From CBDFLT01 sp965249225 (GTDB taxonomy: Bacteria > Chloroflexota > Dehalococcoidia > Lucifugimonadales > G963668185): 64,000 nucleotides of DNA. The stretch is taken from positions 1-64,000 of the forward strand of contig CBDFLT010000008.1 of assembly GCA_965249225.1 (NCBI GenBank), given 5' to 3'. Positions 46,397-55,710 of the stretch are shown one piece after another (positions within the stretch are counted from its first letter, which is position 1; each line of letters starts with the position of its first letter). The translations under genes and the position numbers were made by a program. Under the pieces are notes generated by a model. The model made no database searches, was not told where the DNA came from, and worked only from the letters and a program-made list of their open reading frames with translations.

Positions 46397-47452
46397 ATGA
46401 CGGCGATGAAACGCAACGTCTCGGCCCGGTGGTCACGGTTGGCGCGTACCCTACGCTCGGGGCGCTTACACCGCTCGCACCGGCCTCTCATCGTTGGATG
46501 GACCTGCCTCACCATTTGGGCGTCGGCGGCGTGCGGCGGCGGTCCCTCCCCGGTCGTCTTTACGTCGGACAGAGACGGGAACCTGGAGCTATACGCAGCG
46601 ACCCTCGACGACGGGCAAGAGACAAACCTGACGAATACGCCGGGGGACGAGTACTCTCCCCGAGTCTCCCCGGACGGCAGGCTTGTCGCGTTCCTGTCGG
46701 GGTCCGGTGAGACCGTCGCGCTGGAGGTCATGAAGATTGACGGCACCGAGCGACGGGTGCTGACCGCGGGCGCGGGCGTACGCTCCCACCACCGGTGGTC
46801 ACCGGATAGCACCCGCATTGCCTATGTCGAAAAGAAGGAGGCCGAGTCCCGCGTCTTCGTGGTGACGGTTGACGAGCCGATACCAACGCAGCTAACGTCG
46901 GTCCCGGCAGACGTGGTGGGGGGCTGGTCCCCTGACGGTGTTTCAGTGATCTTCGCCGTTAGTCAGGGCCCGGCGCAGGGAGTTTACACGCGGAATCCGG
47001 ATGGGGTGAACGAAATCCGGCTAACCGAGACTCCGGACGTCAGCCCCATCTGGTCCCCCGGTTCCAAGCGTGTGGCCATGGTATCGCATAGGGACGGGAA
47101 TCCGGAGATTTACATGATGAAGGAAGACGGAAGCGAGCAGATTAGGCTAACCGAGAACGAGGCCAATGAGTACTCCGTCTCCTGGTCGCCAAACGGAAAG
47201 AGACTGCTGTTCGTCTCCGACCGAGACGGCAACCCGGAGATCTACACAACCGATGCGGAGGGAGGCGACCAGAAGAGGCTCTCCCAAAACGAGGTCGCAG
47301 ACGTCCAGCCGGTCTGGTCCTCGGACGGGGGGAGGATCGCGTTCGTCTCGTACGTAGACGGGGACGCCGAGATCATCGTGATGGACGCCGACGGGTCCAA
47401 TCAGACGCGGCTTACGAACAACACGCTACAAGACACCGAGCCCTCCTGGTAG
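46397..47452 (+). CDS. TolB-like beta-propeller (PD40 repeat) lipoprotein
   Basis: 351 residues. A basic N-terminus and a hydrophobic run end in a lipobox-like ASAAC near residue 46. About six PD40/WD40-like blades follow, of the type FTSDRDGNLELYAATLDDG..LTNTPGDEYSPRVSPDGR. SDRDGNPEIYTTDAEGG is repeated late. Such propellers bind partners or ligands outside the membrane. There is no Pal or TolA context, so a general extracytoplasmic binding protein is the safest reading. A 31-codon frame at 47545-47637 after it has no recognisable content. Confidence 0.8.
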   Translation: MTAMKRNVSARWSRLARTLRSGRLHRSHRPLIVGWTCLTIWASAACGGGPSPVVFTSDRDGNLELYAATLDDGQETNLTNTPGDEYSPRVSPDGRLVAFLSGSGETVALEVMKIDGTERRVLTAGAGVRSHHRWSPDSTRIAYVEKKEAESRVFVVTVDEPIPTQLTSVPADVVGGWSPDGVSVIFAVSQGPAQGVYTRNPDGVNEIRLTETPDVSPIWSPGSKRVAMVSHRDGNPEIYMMKEDGSEQIRLTENEANEYSVSWSPNGKRLLFVSDRDGNPEIYTTDAEGGDQKRLSQNEVADVQPVWSSDGGRIAFVSYVDGDAEIIVMDADGSNQTRLTNNTLQDTEPSW

Positions 47453-47633
47453 GGGCAAGGGCCCTGAGTCGCTTTCACCCTACGTCCCGCTCGACATGGC
47501 CCCAAGCCGTAGTTGACCGCGCACGAGAAGTCATCCCCCTGGGTATGGTCGTGACGTCCCGCCGCCTTGAGTGGCGCGGGAAAGAGCTGCGCATCCGTGC
47601 CGCCGAGCTCCCGGACGCGGCCGAAATCACCCC

Positions 47634-49550
47634 CTAATTCGAGTCCAGCGTCTCTCGGACCTTGCGAACCAGGGTCGCCGGCGTGAAAGGCTTCTGTATG
47701 AAGTTGCCAGCCAGCGACGAAACGGCCGGCCGGTCGGCCGGGTGGTATCCGTAGCCGGATGTGAAGAGCAGCTTCGTTTCGGGATGTCGCTCGGCGATCC
47801 GGTCGGCTAGCTCGCTGCCGCTCATGAGGGGCATGACGATATCTGCGAAGAGAAGATGAATGTCTCCGCTTGAGTACTCTTCCGCCAGCCCCAAGGCGTC
47901 GATGCCGTTAGCTGCCTCGAGAACCGTGTAGCCCCGCTCCCTCAGCACTTGAGATACGACCGCCAGCACAGAGGGCTCATCATCGACCAGGAGCACAGTC
48001 TCGTTACCGGACGGCAACGGGCCATGGTCTTCCCCGGGGGGGTACAGTCTGCTGGCCTGCTCTTCACTTCGTGGAAGTAGTATCCTGAACGTTGTCCCTT
48101 GGCCGGGGTGGCTATCGACTGAGATATGTCCCCCATTTTGCGAGATGATCCCGTGGCAGGTCGACAAACCGAGCCTACTCCTACCTTCCTTGTCCTTGGT
48201 CGTGAAGAAGGGGTCAAACGCGCGCACTGCTACGTCTCCGTGCATCCCCACCCCCGTATCGGCTACCTGGACGAGAATGTAGCTTCCGGTTTCAAGGCAG
48301 GGGACCTCCCTAGCATAGTCGTCATCAACGGTGAGATTGCTTGTCCGGACCAGCGGCTTGCCGCCCTGCGGCATGGCGTCACTGGCGTTGATCGCAAGAT
48401 TGACCAAGACCTGTTCCATCTGGCCTGGATCCGCCCGCACCATGCCCAGGTCCGCGGAGGGGAGCGTCACTAGTTCGATGTCTGTGCCGATGACTCGGCG
48501 AAGCAGGCTGTCGACGTTGAGAATAAGGTCATTCAGGTTGAGGACCTTGGGCTCTATCAGCTGTTGCCGCGAAAAGGCGAGCAGTTGGTTTGTGAGGAGA
48601 GTGGCTCGTTCGCCTGCTTGAAACACTTCTTGCTGGTATTGAAATACCTGGCCTCCCTTGATCTCTCCCCGCATTCCTAGTTGCGGATAGCTCAGTATCA
48701 CCGTGAGGAGATTGTTCAGATCGTGTGCTATGTCCCCAGCCAGCAAACCAACTGCCTCCATCTTTTGCGCCTGCAGGAGCTGAGCTTCAAGCTGCTGCTG
48801 TTCGGTCAGGTCGGCGGAGATGCCGATCATTCCGGTAGGTCGCCCGTCTTCCTGCCGCACGAGAGCTGTGCTCAGTCTGGTGGGGAACTCTTCTCCGCTC
48901 TTTCTTTGTTGAACGACCTCCCCAGACCAGGAACCGTCTCTCACGGTCGCCTCGAATATATCCTTCGCTTCGGTCCCACGTGAGACCCGCTGGTGAAGAT
49001 CGAACACGTTAATACCGACCATTTCACCCCGCGAGTAACCGAATAACCGCTCAGCACCCGAGTTGACGTACAAGAGCTTTCCATCCATTCCCGCGATTAC
49101 TACTGATTCATGGATCGTATCGATGGCCAGAGCCAACCGGTGCAATTCTTCCTCGGAGCGGTTGCGTTCGGTGACATTCTCGGCGAAAATAGCCACCAAG
49201 GGGCCGCCGAGCGGGACCGCCGTGACTGCGAAAACCGCCCCCTCTCGCTCTATCTCATCGCCGTACCGCTCTAAGTCAGGGAGACGCTGCACTTGGCCTG
49301 TGCGCACCGCCTCGGCGTAAATATGCGGCCCATCGGTTTCCAGCGATGTAGGGAAGCTCTCCCGCACCGTAGTCCCGATGAACGTCGCGAATCGGATACC
49401 CGTCGCGTCGTCAATTTGCGGGTTACTGGCGATCAATCGGAACGAGCCGGGGTACTGGACATCTTCTAGCTTCCACACAGTTAGCCCGAGAGGCAATCTC
49501 TCAATCACCCTTGCGTAGAGCGACTCCATTGAAAAAGCGTCAGTTTCCAT
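47634..49550 (-). CDS. Hybrid sensor histidine kinase (PAS-PAS-HisKA-HATPase-REC)
   Basis: 638 residues, cytoplasmic with no membrane segment. Two PAS domains (about 10-125 and 135-255; LAIDTIHESVVIAGMDGKLLYVNSGAERLFGYSRGEM). The phospho-acceptor His is in LLAGDIAHDLNNLLTVI, an HATPase domain follows (NLAINASDAMPQGG, ADTGVGM, GLSTCHGIISQNGG), and the receiver has its Asp in HLLFADIVMPLMSG and Lys in IQKPF. The HDLNNLL box and REC order resemble those of soluble PAS-sensing hybrid kinases. No phosphotransfer partner is adjacent. It lies 274 bases downstream of the second kinase on the same strand, past a terminator. Confidence 0.92.
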   Translation of the reverse strand: METDAFSMESLYARVIERLPLGLTVWKLEDVQYPGSFRLIASNPQIDDATGIRFATFIGTTVRESFPTSLETDGPHIYAEAVRTGQVQRLPDLERYGDEIEREGAVFAVTAVPLGGPLVAIFAENVTERNRSEEELHRLALAIDTIHESVVIAGMDGKLLYVNSGAERLFGYSRGEMVGINVFDLHQRVSRGTEAKDIFEATVRDGSWSGEVVQQRKSGEEFPTRLSTALVRQEDGRPTGMIGISADLTEQQQLEAQLLQAQKMEAVGLLAGDIAHDLNNLLTVILSYPQLGMRGEIKGGQVFQYQQEVFQAGERATLLTNQLLAFSRQQLIEPKVLNLNDLILNVDSLLRRVIGTDIELVTLPSADLGMVRADPGQMEQVLVNLAINASDAMPQGGKPLVRTSNLTVDDDYAREVPCLETGSYILVQVADTGVGMHGDVAVRAFDPFFTTKDKEGRSRLGLSTCHGIISQNGGHISVDSHPGQGTTFRILLPRSEEQASRLYPPGEDHGPLPSGNETVLLVDDEPSVLAVVSQVLRERGYTVLEAANGIDALGLAEEYSSGDIHLLFADIVMPLMSGSELADRIAERHPETKLLFTSGYGYHPADRPAVSSLAGNFIQKPFTPATLVRKVRETLDSN

Positions 49551-49771
49551 GATCTCGGGTCAACCTGTACTTGCAGGCCTCGGTCAGGCGCCACGTTCCA
49601 TTGCTCGATCCGCCGTTTCTAACGGGCCTTGTCATCGCAGACCCCTCTTTGAGCTCAACCAACCCGTTCGCTCGTCCATAAATCGTCATCCGGACCGCTA
49701 CTGTGGGATATCTCCACAATAAATGACGCAGTACACCCGAGCAACGGACTTCAGCCCAGTTTTCGGACAGG

Positions 49772-49797
49772 AAAAAGGCCAGGCAAGTGCCTGGCCT
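49772..49797 (-). terminator. Rho-independent terminator of the kinase/regulator gene
   Basis: Read on the minus strand: AGGCCAGGCA pairs perfectly with TGCCTGGCCT (2-base loop) and is followed by TTTTTCC. It starts 27 bases after the stop of the kinase/regulator gene (49824). One of the clearest terminators in the window. Confidence 0.85.
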
Positions 49798-49823
49798 ATC
49801 GACCGACGTGGCAAGCGGTTTGG

Positions 49824-51523
49824 TTAGGGATTCAGCAGGCCACGGTCCGTTGCCGTCTTGACAGCTTGCGTACGAGTTTCGACGTCCAGTTTCTGATATA
49901 TGTTCTCCACGTGGTATTTCACGGTGCGAACGCTCACGCCCAATTGCTCGGCGATCTCTCTGTTTCTGCCGCCTGATGCCAGAATACTTGGTACCTCACG
50001 CTCTTTGTCTGTAAGCTGGATATCCACCCGTCCGTCGATCCGATCGGCCAGCCGAGTGGCTATCGCGGGCGGCAGCATCATCCCGCCCTGGTGCACCAGG
50101 CGAATTGCAGACACCAATTCATCACGCGCTGCATCCTTGAGGAGATAACCCCGGGCGCCCCCTCGCAGGCCCTCAAAAACATACTCGTCCTTCGCGTAGG
50201 CGGAGAGGAGTATGGTCCGGGCTCCGACGCCCAGCTCCTTGAGCCGCTTCAACGTCTCGACACCGTCCAGCTTCGGCATCTGAACGTCCAACAGAGTCAC
50301 GTCCGGCGCAAGTCTTCGGATTTTTTCGATTGCCTCCTCGCCGTCGCCGGCTTCACCGACGACGGTCACTCCGTCACTCCGTTCCAGCATGTTCGTGATG
50401 CCCCGGCGTACGAGCTCGTGGTCGTCCACGACAAGCACGCGTACTTCCTCCTGTGGCTGCTCGGCGACACGGTCTGTGCCCGACGTTGTTTCTAGTTTGT
50501 GGAGGTCTGTCTCATGGCCGGCGCCAACGGGTATTCGCGCCTCAATCTGAGTACCCTGATTGGGGGTGCTGCGCACGTCCAGGCTGCCGTTTGCTTGTCT
50601 GGCCCGCTCCTGCATGAACCGGAGACCGAACCCTTGACCGCTTGCAGTTGGAGCTGCATTCTCGGCTGCCGTCTCGAAGCCTACCCCGTCATCGACGATC
50701 TGGAGCCGTAGTTCGGTGAGCTCAAAGGTCACCGTTGCCGACACAGTCTCAGCATGAGAATGGCGCCGAACGTTGCGCAGGGCTTCCTGGATGATGCGCA
50801 GCGCAACGAGCTGTTGGGGACAGTCGGCCGCGCCACACTCCGCCCCATCTACCTCGAGGGACGCCTGAATTCCGTCTGCCTTTGCTAGCTCGAGCTCTTC
50901 CCGGATCGCCTCGGTAAGTGTGCATCCACTTAAGTCTCGCGGCGTCAAGTCCCATACCGAACGCCGGGCCTCTTCTAGCGTGTCCCGCGCAAGCTTGCGC
51001 GACGCCTGCACTTCTTGCGCCGCGCCTTCAGGATCTTCAACGATCAGTTCGCCGGCCGCATCCAGCTGAATCGCCAATGCGGCAAGTGACTGGACGACGG
51101 TGTCATGTATCTCGCGGGCCAGCCGATTCCTCTCCTCAAGCACCGCCAGCTCGTTTGACGCTTGCTCCGCTCGCTCTCGCTCGCTCACATCGCGGGCCGC
51201 TCCGAAGAAACACTCCTGCCCACCAAACCGCACCTCTCCAACTCGGACCTCCACCGGAAACGTGTATCCGTCTTTGCGGCGGTGCACGCCATCCACGGTG
51301 AGGCTCCCTCTGCGAGTCAGCTCGCTCCGTTGCGCCTCTAGCCTTCCAGGGCTTGACGTCACCGCGACATCCGACAGAGACAGTCTCATCAGCTCTTCTC
51401 GGGTGTAGCCCAGGCTGTTACAGGCTGCGCGGTTCACGTAGACGAGTCCGCCCTCCAGATCAGCGACGAAGAGCGAATCACCGGCATGCTCGGCCAAGTG
51501 GCGGTGAGGTAGGATGGAAAAAA
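49824..51523 (-). pseudogene. PAS-HisKA_3-HATPase-REC-LuxR single-chain sensor/regulator, 5' end cut by IS3
   Basis: The body is intact: a PAS domain (HLAEHAGDSLFVADLEGGLV), a HisKA_3 dimerisation domain with REIHDTVVQSLAALAIQLD (phospho-His), HATPase (GVGFE.., GFGLRFMQERA), a full NarL-type receiver with DVTLLDVQMPKLDG (Asp), and a C-terminal GerE HTH (LTDKEREV..NREIAEQLGVSVRTVKYHVENIY). Kinase and DNA-binding response regulator are in one chain of about 560 residues plus the missing N-terminus. Codons just upstream come from the IS end. The first 50 codons, with ribosome-binding site and ATG, lie at 52757-52906 beyond the IS. A TTG at 51497 could start a shortened but domain-complete protein. 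Confidence 0.85.
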
Positions 51524-51567
51524 TGGACACCAAAGTCGGAGTAGGATAATACGACGGAGGTGTCAGA

Positions 51568-51881
51568 ATGAAAAGGGTTCCACAAGGAAGGTACAGCAGG
51601 GAATTCCGGCAGGAAGCAGTGAGGCTGGTAACAGAAAAGAAGCTATCATTGCCAGAGGCAGGCCGCCGGCTGTCCTTGCCGCCATCGACATTAGGGTACT
51701 GGATGAAGGCACATAGGGCTGGCAAACTGGGAGATGTGGGCAAGACGTACAGGCCCATGACAGAAGTAGAGATGGACCTTGCCCGGACGAAGAAGGAACT
51801 GGCGGAAGTGAAGATGGAGCGGGACATACTAAAAAAGCAGCCGCGTACTTTGCCAGGGAGTCGCTGCCCGGTACGCGATGA
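51568..51881 (+). CDS. IS3 OrfA (HTH transposase subunit), frame altered at an A6 run
   Basis: ATG behind ACGGAGGTGTC. YSREFRQEAVRLVTEKKLSLPEAGRRLSL is the HTH_8/orfA motif, and KKELAEVKMERDILKK is the leucine-zipper end. At A6 (51831-51836) the read frame departs from the expected KKAAAYFARESLPGTR ending, which lies one frame back and stops at 51879-51881, overlapping the ATG of orfB. The zero frame instead runs on to 52209 with no recognisable content. A7 would give a normal orfA, and A AAA AAG is also a known IS3 slippery site, so either explanation is possible. Confidence 0.75.
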
Positions 51882-52741
51882 TGAAAGAACTGCGGCTCGA
51901 CTACCCCAAATGTGTCTTGGGCCGGTTGTTGAACGTATCGGCCAGTGGCTACTATGCCTGGGTGGACCGGCCATCGTCCAGGCGAGCACAGGAGGAAGTG
52001 CGGCTGGAGCTGGAGATCAGGGCAGCCCACAAGCGGACGAGACAGACCTATGGCCCGGAACGGTTACAGCGCGACCTGGCGGAGCATGGCGTTCGGGTGG
52101 GCATCTGTCGCATCAAGCGTATCCGAAAGAAGCTTGGCATACGCTGCAGGCAGAAGAGGAGATTCAAGGCCACCACCGACTCCGGGCACAGACTACCGGT
52201 TGCGGATAACATATTGGGCCAGCAGTTCAAGGTCTGGAGGCCGAACACTGTGTGGGTGAGTGACATCACCTATATACCGACCGATGAGGGCTGGCTATAT
52301 CTGGCGGGTCACAAGGACCTGTTCACCGGAGAGATTGTGGGCTATGCCATGGGAGAGCGGATGACCAAGAACCTGGTTAGTCAGTCTCTATTCCGGGCGC
52401 TGAGAGCCAAACGTCCAGCGAGGGGCCTGATGCATCACTCTGACCGAGGCAGTCAGTATTGCTCCCAGGAATACAGAGGTCTTCTCGAGCGGTCTGGCCT
52501 GCGATCTTCCATGAGCGGGAAGGGGAACTGCTTTGATAATGCTCCTATGGAGAGCTTCTGGGGCACACTCAAGCAGGAGTTGGTCCACCACCGTCATTAC
52601 AGAAGCAGGCAGGAGGCAGCTCGAGAGATCACGGAATATATCGAGCTCTTCTATAACCGCCAGCGCCACCAGGCCAGGCTGGGGTTCCTGTCACCCGCGG
52701 CGTATGAGCAGAGATTCTATGCCGGACTACCAGCAGCATGA
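51878..52741 (+). CDS. IS3 OrfB transposase (DDE integrase core)
   Basis: 287 residues. The HTH_21 segment (RAAHKRTRQTYGPERLQRDL) precedes an rve core whose DDE residues are in VWVSDITYIPT, MHHSDRGSQYCS and NAPMESFWGTLKQEL. Intact, starting at ATG 51878, overlapping the orfA end. It cuts and joins DNA ends during transposition. Confidence 0.92.
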   Translation: MMKELRLDYPKCVLGRLLNVSASGYYAWVDRPSSRRAQEEVRLELEIRAAHKRTRQTYGPERLQRDLAEHGVRVGICRIKRIRKKLGIRCRQKRRFKATTDSGHRLPVADNILGQQFKVWRPNTVWVSDITYIPTDEGWLYLAGHKDLFTGEIVGYAMGERMTKNLVSQSLFRALRAKRPARGLMHHSDRGSQYCSQEYRGLLERSGLRSSMSGKGNCFDNAPMESFWGTLKQELVHHRHYRSRQEAAREITEYIELFYNRQRHQARLGFLSPAAYEQRFYAGLPAA

Positions 52742-52756
52742 AAGGTTTGGTGTCCA

Positions 52757-52906
52757 CTATTTACGTCCGACCTCACGGAACCCATCGTCGGTTGTCGATG
52801 GCCCATCGTTGAGGTGGGGGTTTCGGTGGTCCGACGTCACGAGGTCCGGCTCGGACCGCGAGCTGGGCTGAAGCTGTCCGTTGGTTGATGTTTTCGCTCG
52901 AACCAT
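52757..52906 (-). pseudogene. Severed 5' end of the kinase/regulator gene
   Basis: On the minus strand, GGAGG (52915-52919) and ATG 52906 begin MVRAKTSTNGQLQPSSRSEP and run to FREVGRK just before the IS3 end, where an IS-generated TAG follows. The frame continues in sense into the PAS domain on the other side of the IS. Codon use is normal for the region. This is the original translation start of the gene at 49824. Too short to be listed among longer frames. Confidence 0.8.
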
Positions 52907-53198
52907 GCTGGGTGCCTCCGGGCGGGGTTGGGCCTGTCGAGCACCTGCAGCAGACCAGGGCCCCGGACTATCGTCTCCCCTCTAGTCTATGAACAATCCC
53001 AGGGTCCGTCGCCGCATATTCATGCGGTTGTCGGGGTGAGGTCCATCGGTGAAAGACATGAGTCTCAACAGAGACTTATCGCACAAAGTTGCTATCGGCA
53101 TCGCAGCCCGCCGAGGCGGGTCGAGGACAGAAATCGGCTGGCCGAAAAGGAGGCAGAAAGGAGGGGTGGAGAAGGACGGCTGCCGACTGAACGGTGCT

Positions 53199-53866
53199 CT
53201 AGGTGGCTAAAAGTCCCTGCTCTCGGGCCTTCGAGACCGCCTGGGTCCGGCTGTGGACGTCCAGCTTCCGATAGAGCCCTCGTGTGTGCGACCTCAGGGT
53301 GTTCAGGGTAATGTAAAGCTTGTCACAGATCTCGCGGTTCGACAGGCCGGCATCGATGAGCTTGAGAACCTCAAACTCTCTCTCTCTGTTAGCAGACCGC
53401 GTAGACCCTCCAATTCACTGTCGGGTTCCGTCCGTGACTTCAACGGCCCCCCGGGAGTGGCGAGAAAGCTCTCCACAAACTCGGCCGTCACGTCATCTGC
53501 GCTCAGCGGTAACCCGAGGTCACCATCCACGATGACCATCTGGGCCCTTGGTATCCGAGTCACAAGGAGCCGCGCAACGGCAAGGTCGGGGTATTTCAGA
53601 TTGCGATGCTGGAAAACGAGGGTTGGCGTACTAACCTCCGACAGTAACGAGGTCACATCGACGCCGTGGATGTCGGCTGCAGCCTTTTTGAGGATGTCAG
53701 AGCTGGAGCTGCCGCGTACTACTTTGACCAAAGGGCGAGCGATTTCCTCGTGTGACCATCCTAGCGTGTCGCGTGTTACAGATTCCGCGAAAACTGTCCA
53801 ATCTAGTTCGGCGAGTGCGAGAAATGGGTCAACGGTTTGGGACTCAACGAATCCAAGATTCCCCAC
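53199..53866 (-). pseudogene. Alpha/beta-hydrolase-like / LuxR regulator, 5'-truncated by IS1380 and frameshifted
   Basis: The first part resembles an alpha/beta-hydrolase C-terminal half (TPTLVFQHRNLKYPDLAVAR, IPRAQMVIVDGD, ADDVTAEFVESFLA). The tail is a LuxR HTH in another frame (FEVLKLIDAGLSNREICDKL, ITLNTLRSHTRGLYRKLDVH). Frames join if two bases are removed from the (CT)6 run 53376-53387. The 5' part is absent because the IS1380 end abuts at 53866. A hydrolase-LuxR fusion is a known class of regulator with a sensing hydrolase-like domain. Two separate lesions make it non-functional. The 290 bases on its 3' side (52907-53198) hold no gene. Confidence 0.75.
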
Positions 53867-55588
53867 CTAGATAAGAGGAAGACCTCGTTGGAGCCCGACG
53901 CGATGCGGGCTAAGATGTTTTGTTGTACGGACAAACCATCACCAACGAGGTGCACCTATTATGAAGCAAGGCTTACTGGCGTTCCAGTACGAAGAGGAGA
54001 AGAGTACGACGGGTATGACAGCATTGTCGGGGCTGATGACGTACGTAGAGTTGATGCACGTAGCGGGTTTGAGGTCGTCGGTGGAGCGCCGCGTGGGTCT
54101 GCGGGGAGGTGGTCAGGGCTGGACGGACAGCCAGATAATCACGTCGCTGATACTGCTGAACCTGGCAGGCGGGTGAGTCGGTGATGGACCTGGAGGTACT
54201 GGAGAAGGACGCAGGTTTGTGCAGGGTACTTCGACATGCCGAGACCCATGGGATGCGTCGCAGGGAGCGCAGGGCGCTGAAGGCGAGATGGCGCGGAGAG
54301 CGTTGGCGGAGCGTGCCGTCAGACTCGGTGGTGTTCCGGTATCTGGAGAGTTTCCACGACGCAGGTGAGGAGGCCAAACGGGAGGCGCACAGAGCATTCA
54401 TCCCTTCCCCCAACGACGCTTTGAAGGGGCTGGGGAAGGTGAACGCCGGACTGGTGGACTTCGTACAGAGCCGTTCGCCTCATACCCAGGCCACGCTGGA
54501 CATGGACGCCTGCCTGGTGGAGAGCCACAAGAAGGAGGCGCTGTACAGCTACAAGAAGTACAGGGCGTATCAGCCGCTCACGACCTACTGGGCAGAGGCC
54601 GACCTGGTGGTGCACTCGGAGTTTCGAGACGGCAACGTGCCTGCGGGCCATCAGCAGCTTCGAGTGTTGAAGGAGGCTCTGGGACATCTGCCTGTTGGGG
54701 TGGCCCAGGTCATGCTGAGGTCTGACACGGCGGGGTATCAGCAGGAGTTGCTGCGGTACTGCGCCGAGGGCAGAGACGAGAGGTTCGGAGTGATCGAGTT
54801 TGCGGTAGGGGTTGACGTGACGGCTGAGTTCCGCCGTGCGGTGTCCGAGGTTGCCGAGGAAGACTGGCACGTGCTGCACAAGCCGGGCTCCAACCGGGTC
54901 GAGACGGGTCAGGAGTGGGCGGAGGTGAACTTCGTACCCAACTGGATAGGCCACTCCAAGAACAGCCCTGAGTACCGGTTCATGGCCACCAGGGAGCGGT
55001 TGATCGAACAGCCGCTGCCAGCAATGGAGGGGCAGATGAAGATGCCCTTCCCCGCGATGGAGTTGTCCAACAGGGGTTGGTTCAAGGTCTTCGGAGTGGT
55101 GACGAACCGGACTCTTGCGGGAGATGAGGTGATCTGGTGGTCAAGGCAGAGATGCGGCAAGGGCGAGGAGGTCCATAGCGTTCTCAAGAGTGACCTTGCA
55201 GGGGGCAGGCTCCCGTCGAGGCTGTTCGGAGCCAACGCTGCATGGTGGGCCATAGCGGTGCTGGCGTTCAACTTGAGCTCTGCGATGAAGCGTCTGGTGT
55301 TGGGTGGACAGTGGGTGAGCAGACGACTCAAGGCAGTGCGCTTCGCGCTGATAGCCCTTCCGGGACGGGTGATGCGGCACGCCAGGAGGCTGATCATCCG
55401 GCTGTCGCGGGACAATCCCTCATACGAGTTGTTGCTCAGGGCTCGGCAGAACATATTGGCGCTGGCTGCCGAGCCCTACCGAGCATAGGCGGTCCTGTCC
55501 AGAACATCGGATGAAGGCGACTCAGCCCAGTCGCCCAGGCCGCGCCATGCTTTCTTCAGCCTGACAACGACCATAATTGGCGGCTAAC
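53866..55588 (+). mobile_element. IS1380-family insertion sequence, right end not found
   Basis: The left end begins CCTAGATAAGAGGAAGACCT, like IS1380-type termini. No inverted copy is seen between the transposase stop and the IS21 left end at 55589, so the right end is probably deleted, or was replaced when IS21 entered. Boundaries: left end inferred from motif, right end set at IS21. Confidence 0.65.
53961..55488 (+). pseudogene. IS1380-family transposase, frameshifted
   Basis: MKQGLLAFQYEEEKSTTGMT..LILLNLAGG lies in one frame and MDLEVLEKDAGLCRVLRHAE and the rest in the next. A T at 54174 creates a TGA after GGCGGG; without it the frames join as NLAGGESVMDLEVLEKD. The second frame (54181-55488) retains TLDMDACLVESHKKEALYSY, with the typical Asp, and NRTLAGDEVIWWSRQRCGKGEEVH with the Glu, so the catalytic part is intact. 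The arrangement GGG-TGA-G could allow +1 shifting, but a simple insertion is as likely. Confidence 0.8.
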
Positions 55589-55710
55589 TGTGAAGGGCGG
55601 AGAGATAATGTACCACCTGGGCGGCTCAAGAGCTGAGATGTGGCGCTTGAAAAGCGTACCGCCTGTCGCCTTCAATCAGGAACGACCGAACCTGACTGAA
55701 GGTGGATTGG

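Larger units (their letters stand above)
51524..52756 (+). mobile_element. IS3-family insertion sequence (complete)
   Basis: 1,233 bases bounded by perfect 11-base inverted repeats, TGGACACCAAA (51524-51534) and TTTGGTGTCCA (52746-52756). It carries orfA and orfB of an IS3-type transposase. Insertion split the sensor-kinase gene. No clear direct repeat of target DNA can be assigned (AAAAAA to the left, CTATTT to the right). Confidence 0.92.

Noticed and set aside
47545..47637. A 31-codon frame between the TolB-like and hybrid kinase genes
   Set aside because: No ribosome-binding site, no recognisable sequence, and overlap with the kinase stop.
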